Notes: generated from the sequence alone by a model not told the origin. Positions 18,467-26,926 are shown, counted from the stretch's first letter. The stretch is 64,000 bases of DNA from Elioraea sp. (GCF_022842375.1 NZ_JALHPR010000018.1:26139-90138); one strand, 5' to 3'. Program-made: numbers and translations.

Positions 18467-19084
18467 TCAGGCGCGACGGCGACGGGCGAAGGCAAAGCCA
18501 AGCAGCCCGGCGCCGAGAAGCGCGAGCGACGCGGGCTCAGGCACGTTGGTCACCCCGATCGGCGCGAACGCGAAGATCAGGTCGTTGTAATCATAGTCGC
18601 CACTCCGACGATCCTCGAAGGCCACGTACAGCAGCGGGCCCGCGCTGAGCGTCGCGTTGCCCGCGATCGCTGCCGCTGCGGCGGCCGGGAGCGCGCCGAC
18701 GCCGAAATCCTCGAAGTTCATCGAGTAGCGGGCGTAATAGACGTCCTGACCATCGATCTGGACGCTGTCGGCAATCCCCGTGCGGAACGAGTACTGCATC
18801 GTCAGGTTATCCAGCTGGAACGTGATCGGCGCAGGAAAAGGTCCGACATTGCCCACGGTCGCCACTGTGCCGATCGGGGTCGTCTGGTTGTCGAAGATCA
18901 CGCCAACGACGTCGACCGCAAGCAACTGGCTGTCATCGTCCGCTTCCTTGAACGCGAAGACGACGGTCAGCGGACCGCCGGCAAGAAGCACGCCCGGGTT
19001 GGTCGTGATCGGCGCGGCGGTTGCCGCGCCGCCGATGCCGAGCGCGAGCGTTGCGCCGAGCACCGACCTGGAAAGAAGTTGCAT
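18467..19084 (-). CDS. PEP-CTERM sorting-domain exported protein
   Basis: 205 residues. N-terminal Sec signal (MQLLSRSVLGATLALG, cleavage near TAA). The C-terminus is a textbook PEP-CTERM tail: VPEPASLALLGAGLLGFAFA followed by RRRRA, i.e. the PEP motif, a membrane helix and a basic end. Proteins with this tail are processed by exosortases and are tied to exopolysaccharide production. Just before the tail, YVAFEDRRSGDYDYNDLIF resembles the end of DUF4114-type domains. Ribosome site GGGAG lies 8 nt upstream of the ATG. No exosortase gene is present in this window. Upstream DNA is AT-rich with a sigma-54-like promoter. Confidence 0.92.
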   Translation of the reverse strand: MQLLSRSVLGATLALGIGGAATAAPITTNPGVLLAGGPLTVVFAFKEADDDSQLLAVDVVGVIFDNQTTPIGTVATVGNVGPFPAPITFQLDNLTMQYSFRTGIADSVQIDGQDVYYARYSMNFEDFGVGALPAAAAAAIAGNATLSAGPLLYVAFEDRRSGDYDYNDLIFAFAPIGVTNVPEPASLALLGAGLLGFAFARRRRA

Positions 19085-19323
19085 CAGGGTTCTCCCAAAT
19101 TGCCCATGCCCCGATGGTGGTACCGGAGCAATAGAGGTAAGTGCAATTTGTATGCCGAACCCATATCAGTTTGAAAATAAACAACAAAAATTATATTCAA
19201 AGAAACACAGTTCTATATTGTAATTAAAATCAACATCCGCATGCTTACTCAAGAAACATGGTCCAAGAGTCTTTTATTCAGAGGATATTTACCCACAATC
19301 AGGCATTACATATTCCGCCACGC
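19085..19323 (-). other. AT-rich regulatory island between the WecG-like and PEP-CTERM genes
   Basis: The stretch about 19140-19320 is visibly AT-rich against a GC-rich genome. It contains a near-perfect dyad TTTGAAAATA (19170-19179) and TATATTCAAA (19192-19201), 9 of 10 pairing. The dyad lies 40-70 nt upstream of the predicted start of transcription and could bind an activator. No coding frame of note. Confidence 0.5.
19142..19157 (-). promoter_or_regulatory. Sigma-54-like promoter before the PEP-CTERM gene
   Basis: On the leftward strand it reads CGGCATACAAATTGCA. This has GG-N10-GC spacing, GGCA of the -24 box and a perfect TTGCA -12 box (consensus TGGCACGNNNNTTGCA). It would start RNA near 19131, about 47 nt before the ATG. 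PEP-CTERM genes in other proteobacteria are known to be under RpoN with the PrsK/PrsR pair. Confidence 0.5.
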
Positions 19324-20118
19324 CTAATGTTTGTCGGCCCGCCGCTTCCAGGCATCCGCTGCAAGGAGCCGCAGGATCGGCAGGTCATCGACCAGGTAGC
19401 GCTTCGCCAGCCGGCCCGGGTCCGAGGCGAGACGATGCAGCCACTCGATGCCCGCACGCTGCATCCAGCCCGGCGCGCGCGCCTGCGCACCGGTCAGGAA
19501 GTCGAGCGAGGCCCCGATGCAGAGGCCGATGCCCGTCGCATCGCCGGCCGCGAGAACGGCATGGGCGAGCTTCTCCTGCCGCGGACTGCCGACGGCGAGG
19601 AAGACGAACCGCGCCCGCGCCGCGCGCACCACCTCGATCGCGGCTGCAAAGGCTGCCGGGTCACGGTCGAACCCCATCGGCGGATTGTGATGGACGATGT
19701 TTGTCAGGCCATGCCGTTCGGCAAGCATCGCCACTGCCTCCGCGCTGCTGCCGATCACCGCAATCCTGTCCGAAGGCCTGAGAACGGAGGCGAAGAGTGC
19801 CGCCGTCAGGTCGCTGCCGGTGACGACGGGCGGCGGCGCGAGGCCAAGCGCGCGGCCGAGCTTCGCGACAACGCGACTGTCGAGCAGCGTGAGCCCCGCA
19901 TCCGCGTAAAGTGGGCCTAGCGCCGGGGATTTCGACAGCCGCACAAGATGGTCGGCGTTCGGCGTCACGACATAGGCGAAGGGCGCATCGGCCGGGCGCG
20001 CGGCGAGCGTGGCGAGCACCTCCGGCAAGCCCAGGCCGGCGAAGCGGAGGCCGAGCAGCGGCACAGCTTCTGCGTCAGGCGCGAGGGGGAAGGCCGGGGA
20101 GAGCGGAAACCCGCTCAC
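19324..20118 (-). CDS. WecG/TagA/CpsF-family glycosyltransferase
   Basis: 264 residues. The family fingerprint is complete: TPNADHLVRLSKSP (about residue 52), YADAGLTLLDSRVVAKLGRA (about 71), VTGSDLTAALF (about 98), VIGSSAEAVAMLAERHG and FVFLAVGSPRQEKLAH (about 171). These GT26 enzymes transfer N-acetylmannosamine(uronate) or another sugar to a lipid-linked intermediate at the inner membrane. The start is GTG 20118, 4 nt after the stop of the beta-barrel gene, so the two form an operon. Confidence 0.93.
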   Translation of the reverse strand: MSGFPLSPAFPLAPDAEAVPLLGLRFAGLGLPEVLATLAARPADAPFAYVVTPNADHLVRLSKSPALGPLYADAGLTLLDSRVVAKLGRALGLAPPPVVTGSDLTAALFASVLRPSDRIAVIGSSAEAVAMLAERHGLTNIVHHNPPMGFDRDPAAFAAAIEVVRAARARFVFLAVGSPRQEKLAHAVLAAGDATGIGLCIGASLDFLTGAQARAPGWMQRAGIEWLHRLASDPGRLAKRYLVDDLPILRLLAADAWKRRADKH

Positions 20119-20122
20119 GAGA

Positions 20123-21472
20123 TCAGAGCGCTGCCGTCAGGCGAAGCGCGATCACGTTGCGGCTTGGATCGCCGCCGTTCTCGTTCAGCGTATCCTGGCG
20201 CAGGTAGAAGCCGCCGACGCGGAAATTGCGGTCGAGCAGAACGTTGAATCCGATCGTTTCCTCGAGGAACAGCGCCGTCCCGCGCGTGCCCTGGAACTCG
20301 TCGTAGCGAAGGGTGACGCCGGCATTGACCAGGACGTTGCGGAACAGCTCGTACGTCCCGGTCAGGTTCAGGCGGTTCGAGAAGAACCCGTTGTCGATGT
20401 TCCGGACCCCGGGAACGGACACGAGCTGCTGGCCGATGTTGCGCGAGGCATTGGCGGTGATCGCCAGCAGCGCGGTCGGCGCCCACGTCACGCGGATCGC
20501 ACCCGAAGGCCCGCTGAGCGAGGCGATGCGGTCCTCGTCGTACTGCTGGTAGATGTAGCCGAGGTCGATCTCGTAGCGCCAAACTCCGTCGAAATCATAG
20601 TTGAACCCGACGAAGCCATTGATCGACTGCGACGAGAGATCGAGGAAACCGGTCGGCACCGACGTGTAGTCGAACCGCGCGACCCTGACGCCGGCGAGCA
20701 CCGTCCGGTATGGGCCGAGGACGTAGCCGACCGTCCCGGTCGCGCCATAGATGTTCACGTCGTTGAACTGGCCGCTGCCGCGCACCGTGACGCCGTTGAA
20801 CGCATAGGCGTCGTAGTCGACCGTGCGGTAGAAGCCGCGCAGGCCCAGCCGGTAGCGGGCCAGTTGCTGCGTCACGCCCACGCCGCCGCCGGTCGTGCGG
20901 AACTGGATCGGCTCATCGCTCGGCACCGCGTCGCTGTCGGTCCGGATGACGTGGGAGACGTTGGTGAAGACGTCGCCGGCCAGGCGCGTGTCGGGCGTGA
21001 CGTCGTAGGCGCCGTTCAGCCCGCCCTCGACGTTGGTGTAGGACTGGTCCCTGAGGCTGTAGTACTGGAGCCGCTGCACGCCGGCGAAGCCCCCCACGGC
21101 ATGGCGCGACCAGTTGCTCGAGAAGCTGCCATCGGCACGCGCGAGGGTGACGTTGTCGCCCTTCTTGTTGTTGGCCGTGTAGAAGACGTTGTCGTTGTAG
21201 CCCTGGTCGAGCGTCGCGCGGCCCCGGACGGTGAAGGCGCCGATGCGAAGGCCGAGCGGGTCGTATTCCGGGCGCTCACGGTTCAGCACGGTGATGCCCC
21301 GGAACTCGTCCTCGGGCCGCCCCTGGGCTGCAACCTCGCCAGCCCCGACCAGGACAATCAGGCAGCACGGGGCCAGCACGGATGTGCGGAGCCGCCACGC
21401 CGGTGAATGCACCAGCGCGCACGCAGCCGAGCGCAGGGCCTTCTGCGCAACCGAGATGATGACCGTCCCCAC
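20123..21472 (-). CDS. Outer-membrane beta-barrel protein of the EPS locus
   Basis: 449 residues. After a signal region (hydrophobic VLAPCCLIVLVGAG, cleavage near VAAQG, residue 50) the protein is a series of alternating aromatic/polar beta-strands such as LRIGAFTVRGRATLDQGYND and ITVNASRNIGQQL, ending in IALRLTAAL. This fits the BBP2-type putative porins found in exopolysaccharide operons (EpsL-like). Likely role: outer-membrane passage or anchoring of polymer. The start is GTG 21472; the signal is unusually long, and GTG 21412 would give a shorter one. Confidence 0.82.
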   Translation of the reverse strand: MGTVIISVAQKALRSAACALVHSPAWRLRTSVLAPCCLIVLVGAGEVAAQGRPEDEFRGITVLNRERPEYDPLGLRIGAFTVRGRATLDQGYNDNVFYTANNKKGDNVTLARADGSFSSNWSRHAVGGFAGVQRLQYYSLRDQSYTNVEGGLNGAYDVTPDTRLAGDVFTNVSHVIRTDSDAVPSDEPIQFRTTGGGVGVTQQLARYRLGLRGFYRTVDYDAYAFNGVTVRGSGQFNDVNIYGATGTVGYVLGPYRTVLAGVRVARFDYTSVPTGFLDLSSQSINGFVGFNYDFDGVWRYEIDLGYIYQQYDEDRIASLSGPSGAIRVTWAPTALLAITANASRNIGQQLVSVPGVRNIDNGFFSNRLNLTGTYELFRNVLVNAGVTLRYDEFQGTRGTALFLEETIGFNVLLDRNFRVGGFYLRQDTLNENGGDPSRNVIALRLTAAL

Positions 21473-21780
21473 GTTGCGCGCCAGCGTCTTTGTCCTGCGA
21501 ATCCAAGGTTCTTATGGGAGGTAGCATGATCGGCGCGGGTTCGGCTATGCCCCGATTGCATCGCCTTCCGCAAGGGTTCCGCGCACGCCCGCCCTGCGGT
21601 ATGGTAACCAGCGACGGCGGCGAGACCTCGGAACACACGTCCGGTGCGTGCGGTCCGTCACAGTTTCTTCAGGGCTTTTTGCGCATATCGTCGCGTGCGG
21701 CGCCGTGCGGGCCGTGCCACAAGGCGGGCGCGGCCACGAGGTGAGCGGCCCCCGGGCCACCAGGACGGGCGAGGAGCCGA
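21473..21780. other. 308-bp divergent promoter region
   Basis: Separates the leftward beta-barrel/WecG operon from the rightward type I secretion operon. TTGTCC (21495-21500) followed 17 nt on by TATGGG is a weak rightward promoter candidate. A GGGAGG stands 5-6 nt before ATG 21526, opening a 72-codon frame to 21744 with no recognisable features. No strong dyad was seen. Confidence 0.35.
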
Positions 21781-22272
21781 ATGCAGGTCCATGACGTGAA
21801 CGAGCGGACAGCCCCCGGCACCGCCGACATCCCTGCCGCCGCTGCGTCCGGCCCCGCGTCCGCTCCCGCGCTGCCGGTGCGCGCCTTCCTGTCCGGCAGG
21901 GCCGACGACCTCGTGGTCGATCTTCTCGCCTATGCCCTCTATGCCCGTGACCGCGAGGCGCGCGGGCCGGTTGCCGCCGCCGGGGCCGCCGACGAGGACC
22001 CCGTGCTACGCTTCCGCCGCGAGGCGACGGCTGACGTCACAAACTTCACCTATCGCTTCTTCCACAACCAGGTCGAGGAGATCCGCCTCGCCGCGGTGCG
22101 CGAGCAGCTCGGCAACCTGCCGCGCCCGCCCGGATTCCTCCGCCTTGTTGTCGCATCCGCCGTCGCCGTCGCCGGCGTCGGCGCGGCGGCGCTGTGGGCC
22201 ACGGGCCATGGCGGCATGCTCGCCGAGATGGTCGCGCGGGCCTCCGCCGCCGTCCGCGGCTTCGGCGTCTGA
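21781..22272 (+). CDS. Hypothetical single-pass membrane protein upstream of type I secretion genes
   Basis: 163 residues, function not recognised. The first 30 residues are Ala/Pro-rich and probably disordered. Residues about 40-115 are a charged, helical cytoplasmic part (LVVDLLAYALYARDREARG, FFHNQVEEIRLAAVREQLG). One membrane helix sits near 122-145 (FLRLVVASAVAVAGVGAAAL) with a short tail. It ends 11 nt before the secretion ATPase, so it is part of that operon. It may be an accessory or regulatory subunit of the transporter; that is inference from place only. Confidence 0.75.
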   Translation: MQVHDVNERTAPGTADIPAAAASGPASAPALPVRAFLSGRADDLVVDLLAYALYARDREARGPVAAAGAADEDPVLRFRREATADVTNFTYRFFHNQVEEIRLAAVREQLGNLPRPPGFLRLVVASAVAVAGVGAAALWATGHGGMLAEMVARASAAVRGFGV

Positions 22273-22283
22273 GCCGCAGCGTC

Positions 22284-24035
22284 ATGGCCCAGGGGATGGA
22301 TGCTCAGCCGCTGAACCTCCTGCAGCAGGCGGTGCGCGCCTGCCGGGCGCAGTTCGTCGTGGTCGGCGTGTTCTCGCTGTTCGTGAACCTGCTGATGCTG
22401 ACCACCAGCATCTACATGATGCAGGTGTTCGACCGTGTGCTCGCCACCCGCTCGACCGACACGCTGCTGTTCCTGACGCTCATCGCCATCGGGGCTACGC
22501 TGCTGATGGCGCTGCTTGAATTCGCCCGCGGCCAGGTACTCGCCCGCTGTGCTGCCTGGATCGAGCAGACCGTCGCCCCCGAGGCGTTCACGCGCGCGAT
22601 CGAGGCGCAGCTGCGAAACCGCCCCTACCGGATGGAGGCGATGCGCGACCTCGCGGTCTGCCGCGGCTTCCTCCAGAGCCCGGGGATGACCGCGCTCTAC
22701 GACGTTCCCTGGGTGCCGATCTATCTCGGCTTCATCTTCCTGCTGCACCCGGCGCTCGGCTGGATCGCGACGGGCGGTGCCGTGCTGCTGTTCCTGCTCA
22801 CCCTCGCCAATGAGTGGACCACCTCGTCGCTGCTGAAGAAGGCCAACGTCGCTGCGATGGCGAACCAGCGGCGGAGCGAGAGCGTGGTGCGCAACGCCGA
22901 GGTGATCGACAGCATGGGCATGCTGCCCAACGTGCTGCGGCGCTGGCAGGACGGCGTGACGCGCATGCTGCCCGCCCAGCAATCGGCCGCCGACCGTGCC
23001 GGCGTGATCATGGGGCTGACGAAGTTCTTCCGCCTCACGGTGCAGATTGCCGTCCTCGGCGTCGGCGCGCTGCTCGTGCTCGAGAACCTGATGACGGCAG
23101 GTGCCATGATCGCTGGCTCGATCATCATGGGTCGCGCGCTCGCCCCGGTCGAGCAGATGATCGGCGCGTGGAAGCAGCTCGTCTCGGCGCGGCAGTCGTA
23201 CCGCCGCCTCTCGGCCCACCTCACCGTGCCGCGCATCCGCCCGGGCGGCATGCCGCTGCCCGAGCCGACCGGCCGGCTCTCGCTCGAGCGCGTGACCTAC
23301 GCCTTCCCAGGCACGAACGTGCCGATCATCAAGGGTGTTGGCTTCGCGCTCGACCCTGGGGAAAGCTGCGCGATCATCGGCCCCTCGGCTGCCGGCAAGA
23401 CGACGCTGATCCGCCTCGTCATCGGCGTGCTCGAGCCGAACGCGGGCACGGTGCGGCTCGACGGGGCCAACGTTTTCCAGTGGCTGCGCGAGGATTTCGG
23501 CCGCCATGTCGGCTACCTGCCGCAGGATGTGGAGCTGTTCGACGGCACCGTCGTCGAGAACATCGCGCGGATGGGCGTGCCCGACCCCGAGAGCGTGTTC
23601 GCCGCCGCCAAGCTCGCCGGCTGCCACGAGATGATCCTGAAGCTGCCCAAGGGCTACGAGACCGAGATCGGCGAGAGTGGAACCTTCGTCTCGGGCGGGC
23701 AGCGGCAGATGATCGGCCTTGCCCGCGCGCTCTACGGCCAGCCGAAGCTCGTCGTTCTCGACGAGCCCAACTCCAACCTCGACGGTGACGGCGAGCAGGC
23801 GCTGCTGCGTGCGCTCGAACAGGTCAAGACCGTTGGCACCACCGTGGTGCTCGTTTCGCACCGCCCGGCGCTGGTGCAGGGCGTCGACAAGGTCGTGGTG
23901 CTGCGCGACGGGATGGTCGAGATGTTCGGGCCGCGCCAGGAGGTGCTCAAGAAGCTGCTCCAGCCCGCGCGCCCGACGGAGGTGGCAGGCCCCGGCACGC
24001 CACCGCGGCTCGATGACCGAAGGGCAGCACCATGA
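22284..24035 (+). CDS. Type I secretion system permease/ATPase (PrtD/PrsD-like)
   Basis: 583-residue half-transporter exporting a protein straight from cytosol to outside with an adaptor and TolC. About six membrane helices in residues 20-300 (first FVVVGVFSLFVNLLMLTTSI); nucleotide-binding domain with Walker A GPSAAGKTTL (about 369), signature VSGGQRQ (about 469) and Walker B LVVLDEP (about 488). No N-terminal peptidase domain, as in PrtD/HlyB-type exporters of RTX proteins. ATG 22284 is chosen for length; the frame is open further up over the previous gene. In Rhizobium the PrsD/PrsE pair secretes EPS-cleaving enzymes; the locus suggests a similar role. Confidence 0.93.
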   Translation: MAQGMDAQPLNLLQQAVRACRAQFVVVGVFSLFVNLLMLTTSIYMMQVFDRVLATRSTDTLLFLTLIAIGATLLMALLEFARGQVLARCAAWIEQTVAPEAFTRAIEAQLRNRPYRMEAMRDLAVCRGFLQSPGMTALYDVPWVPIYLGFIFLLHPALGWIATGGAVLLFLLTLANEWTTSSLLKKANVAAMANQRRSESVVRNAEVIDSMGMLPNVLRRWQDGVTRMLPAQQSAADRAGVIMGLTKFFRLTVQIAVLGVGALLVLENLMTAGAMIAGSIIMGRALAPVEQMIGAWKQLVSARQSYRRLSAHLTVPRIRPGGMPLPEPTGRLSLERVTYAFPGTNVPIIKGVGFALDPGESCAIIGPSAAGKTTLIRLVIGVLEPNAGTVRLDGANVFQWLREDFGRHVGYLPQDVELFDGTVVENIARMGVPDPESVFAAAKLAGCHEMILKLPKGYETEIGESGTFVSGGQRQMIGLARALYGQPKLVVLDEPNSNLDGDGEQALLRALEQVKTVGTTVVLVSHRPALVQGVDKVVVLRDGMVEMFGPRQEVLKKLLQPARPTEVAGPGTPPRLDDRRAAP

Positions 24036-25444
24036 GCACGGAGTTGCAGGACCTCGGCTCCCGCGGGAGCCTCGTTCCAGCCGGCGGGCGGGCTCTCGCC
24101 CCGGCGGGCTTCGGCGCGCCGCTCTCGCTCCCCAAGCCCCCTGCCCCGGCGGCACCGCCGCGGCCGCCGACGCGCTTCGCCACCTGGTTCGGCCTCCTTT
24201 CCCTCATCATCTTCGTCGGCGGCTTCGGCGCCTGGTCGGTGTTCGCGCCGCTGTCCGAGGCTGCCGCCGGCCCTGGCGTGATCAAGGCAGAGGGCAACCG
24301 CCGCACCATCCAGCACCTCGAGGGCGGCATCGTGCGCGAGATCATGGTGCGCGATGGCGACAGGGTGAAATCGGGCGACGTGATCATGCGGCTCGACGAT
24401 GTCGCCGCCGGCGCGCAGCTCCAGGCGCTCGATGCACAGCGGCTGTTCCTGCTCGCCCAGGATGCACGGTTGTCGGCCGAGCTCGCCAACGCCCCCACCG
24501 TCTCCTGGCCTGCCGCGATCCTCGCACGCCAGAACGACCCCCGCGTGGCGGATGCGATCTCGGGCCAGACGGCGCTGTTCATCGCGCGCCGTACCGCGTT
24601 CGAGAGCAACCAGCAGGTGCTCAGCGCCCGCATCGACCAGCTGCGCGCCTCGACCGAGAGCGCACGCTCGCAGCTCGCCTCGCAGGAGCGTCAGATGGCG
24701 CTGATCCGCGAGGAGATGCGCGGCGTCGCCGAGCTCCTCCGCCTCGGCCTCGAGCGGCGACCGCGCCTGCTCGCGCTGCAACGCGCCGAGGCATCGCTCG
24801 TCGGCAACCGCGACGATATCGTCGGCCAGATCCAGCGCAACGAGGCCTCGATCGCCGAGAACGAGGCACAGATGCGCGCGCAGGATGACATGCGCCGCTC
24901 CGAGTACAGCAAGGAGCAGCGCGAGGTGCGCGACCGCCTCGCCGAGGTCGAGGAGCGCTGGAACCAGGCGCGTGACGTGGCCTCCCGCCGCGACATCGTC
25001 TCTCCCGTCGATGGCAGCGTGCTGAACCTCCGCTTCTTCACCATCGGCGGCGTGGTGCGGCCAGGCGACCCGGTGCTCGACATCGTGCCGAGCAACGACC
25101 GCCTGATCGCCGAGGTGCAGATCTCGCCGACCGACATCGACGTCGTGCACCCGGGGCTTCTCGCCGAGGTGCGGCTGCCTGCCTTCAAGCAGCGGCTCGT
25201 TCCGTTCCTGCACGGCAAGGTGACGTTCGTCTCAGCGGATGCGGTGTTCGACGAGCGCACGCGCACCACGCACTACCGCGCCAATGTCGCGATCGACGAT
25301 GACCAGCTCTCCCGCCTCCAGGGTGTCGCACTTCAGCCTGGCATGCCTGTCGAGGTCATGGTGCTGATCGGCGAGCGCACCTTCTGGCAGTACCTCACCC
25401 AGCCACTGCGCGACAGTTTCGCCCGCGCCTTCCGCGAGCAGTAG
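24032..25444 (+). CDS. HlyD-family type I secretion adaptor (PrtE/PrsE-like)
   Basis: 470 residues. Short cytoplasmic N-terminus rich in Pro/Ala, one membrane helix near 54-75 (WFGLLSLIIFVGGFGAWSVF), a biotinyl-lipoyl half (GGIVREIMVRDGDRVKSGDV near 95), a long coiled-coil hairpin of about 130-320, and a C-terminal barrel (DIVSPVDGSVLNLRFFTIGG near 324). It bridges the inner-membrane ATPase and an outer-membrane TolC. The start overlaps the ATPase stop by 4 nt (ATGA), so translation is coupled. No TolC gene or RTX substrate is in the window. Confidence 0.93.
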   Translation: MSTELQDLGSRGSLVPAGGRALAPAGFGAPLSLPKPPAPAAPPRPPTRFATWFGLLSLIIFVGGFGAWSVFAPLSEAAAGPGVIKAEGNRRTIQHLEGGIVREIMVRDGDRVKSGDVIMRLDDVAAGAQLQALDAQRLFLLAQDARLSAELANAPTVSWPAAILARQNDPRVADAISGQTALFIARRTAFESNQQVLSARIDQLRASTESARSQLASQERQMALIREEMRGVAELLRLGLERRPRLLALQRAEASLVGNRDDIVGQIQRNEASIAENEAQMRAQDDMRRSEYSKEQREVRDRLAEVEERWNQARDVASRRDIVSPVDGSVLNLRFFTIGGVVRPGDPVLDIVPSNDRLIAEVQISPTDIDVVHPGLLAEVRLPAFKQRLVPFLHGKVTFVSADAVFDERTRTTHYRANVAIDDDQLSRLQGVALQPGMPVEVMVLIGERTFWQYLTQPLRDSFARAFREQ

Positions 25445-25484
25445 CCCCCTCATCCACCATCCGCATCCAACAGGAGTTTCTGCG

Positions 25485-25778
25485 ATGACCGAGCGTGTCC
25501 CCGTGCTGTTCTGCGACGGCATCATCGAGGCGAACGTGCTGAACGGCGTGGTGCGCATCACGCTGGGCCAGGCCGCCAGCGACGGCAAGCCGGCCCCCTG
25601 CGGCCAGATCGTGCTGCCGCTGACGCAGCTTCCCGGCACGGCGAACGCGATGGTCGCCCTCGTCAAGCAGATCCAGGACAAGATGAAGGAAGCGGCCGAG
25701 AAGCAGCAGGGTGCCGCCGCCCCCGCCAGCCCCGCACAGCCCGCTGCGGAGATGCCGAGCGCCTTCAAGTTCTCCTGA
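25485..25778 (+). CDS. Small conserved-looking protein of the type I secretion operon
   Basis: 97 residues, family not recognised. It starts with beta-like segments (VPVLFCDGIIEANVLNGVVR, GQIVLPLTQLP), then a helix (ANAMVALVKQIQDKMKEAAE) and an Ala/Pro-rich tail. The layout of two or three strands plus a helix recalls small DUF3467-like proteins, but I cannot assign it. CAGGAG lies 9 nt before the ATG. It lies 40 nt after the adaptor gene and 19 nt before a glycosyltransferase, so it is cotranscribed with both. Confidence 0.75.
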   Translation: MTERVPVLFCDGIIEANVLNGVVRITLGQAASDGKPAPCGQIVLPLTQLPGTANAMVALVKQIQDKMKEAAEKQQGAAAPASPAQPAAEMPSAFKFS

Positions 25779-25797
25779 TCGGTGCCTGGCTGAACCG

Positions 25798-26745
25798 ATG
25801 CACGACCAGCGGCCGGGGGAGGTGCGAACCGTGCCCCCCCTCTCCGTCATCCTCTGCACGCATGACCGGCCGGGCTATCTCGAAGCCTGCCTCGCCGGGC
25901 TCGCGGGACAGGATTGCGCGGCCGGAACGTTCGAGGCCATCGTCGTCGACAGCGCCTCGCCCGAGCCAGGCGCCTCGCGCATCGCGGCCCTTGCCGCGGC
26001 CGCCGGTGCACGGCTGGTGCGCTGTTCCGAGCCCGGATTGAGCCTGGCGCGGAACGAAGGGCTCGCTGTCGCCGCCGCCCCCTGGGTCGCCTATCTCGAC
26101 GACGATGCCGTGCCCGAGCCTGCCTGGGCCTCCACGCTGGTGTCCGCCATCGCCCGCGCGCCGGCTGGAACAGGCTGCATCGGCGGGCGCATCCTGCCGC
26201 ACTGGGAGGCGCCGCTGCCGCCCTGGTGGCCGGAGGATGCGGTGGGAACGCTCACCGTCATCGAGCATGAGGGCGCGGGCCTCGTGGGGGACGGGTCGTT
26301 GCCGGCGGGGGTCGAGCCCTACGGCGCGAACATGGCGTTCGAGGCGGCCGGCCTGCGCGGCATCGGCGGCTTCCCACTCGATCTGGGCCGGGTGGGCGAG
26401 AAGCTGATCTCGGGCGAGGAGGCGTTCGTGATCCGCCGGCTGATCGCTGCCGGCCGCGCCGTCATCTACGACGGCGCCATCACGGTGCACCACAGCATCC
26501 AGGCGAAGCGGCTGACGCGCGAGTGGCTGTACGCCCGCCTCTACTGGCAGGGCGTGTCGGAGGCGATCCTGGCACGGCGCCTCGGCCAGGGCGGGGCGAT
26601 GTGGTGGAAGGCGGCGCGCATGGCGGCGAAGGCGGCCCGGTCGTTGCCCGTCTACCTTCGCGGCGCCGATGATCCGGGTGCCATCCGCCGCCGCGGCTGG
26701 ATGCTCTACGCCACCGGATACGTCCGGGGCGCCTTCGCCCGCTAG
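25798..26745 (+). CDS. Family 2 glycosyltransferase
   Basis: 315 residues, GT-A fold. Motifs: LSVILCTHDRPGYLEACLAG near residue 15, EAIVVDSASPEPG near 46, AYLDDDAVPEPAW near 97 (metal site), and EKLISGEEAFVIRRLIAAGR near 200 (acidic catalytic residues). The C-terminus is basic and may be membrane-associated. ATG 25798 gives the normal start. It belongs to the same GT2 group as the genes at 30120-31118 and 34980-35966. Its stop codon touches the left arm of a long inverted repeat. Confidence 0.9.
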   Translation: MHDQRPGEVRTVPPLSVILCTHDRPGYLEACLAGLAGQDCAAGTFEAIVVDSASPEPGASRIAALAAAAGARLVRCSEPGLSLARNEGLAVAAAPWVAYLDDDAVPEPAWASTLVSAIARAPAGTGCIGGRILPHWEAPLPPWWPEDAVGTLTVIEHEGAGLVGDGSLPAGVEPYGANMAFEAAGLRGIGGFPLDLGRVGEKLISGEEAFVIRRLIAAGRAVIYDGAITVHHSIQAKRLTREWLYARLYWQGVSEAILARRLGQGGAMWWKAARMAAKAARSLPVYLRGADDPGAIRRRGWMLYATGYVRGAFAR

Positions 26746-26888
26746 AGACCGCCCGAGAACGCTACTGCCGTGGCCGCCTGGCGGCTGCTTTCTGCGCTTC
26801 CGGTGCTCACGGCCATCAAGGCCGCTGCGCGCCGGTTCTCGAAACCGTTGCCATCCGCCTCACGGCAGCGCGTTCTCGGGCGGTCTCT
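26744..26888. repeat. Long inverted repeat between convergent genes
   Basis: Arms 26744-26772 and 26861-26888 match with one small bulge: AGAGACCGCCCGAGAACGC is exact in both, followed by CTGCCGTG in both. The 88-nt loop shows no gene. The left arm begins at the stop codon of the glycosyltransferase. It may act as a bidirectional terminator or be a small mobile (MITE/REP-like) element; no target-site duplication was evident. Confidence 0.7.
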
Positions 26889-26894
26889 GCCACT

Positions 26895-26926
26895 GCGTGT
26901 CAGGGCGACAGCGTGTCAGGGCGACA
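26895..26926. repeat. Tandem 16-bp repeat (two exact copies)
   Basis: GCGTGTCAGGGCGACA occurs at 26895-26910 and again at 26911-26926, followed by a degenerate third copy that runs into the flippase stop codon at 26932. It directly follows the long inverted repeat. Confidence 0.85.

Noticed and set aside
21526..21744. 72-codon frame with a good GGGAGG site in the divergent region
   Set aside because: No recognisable features, four scattered Cys, reads like chance coding; kept only as a note in the region entry.
22050..24155. Open frame of 701 codons on the leftward strand
   Set aside because: Antisense to the type I secretion ATPase, which has all ABC motifs in the forward frame.
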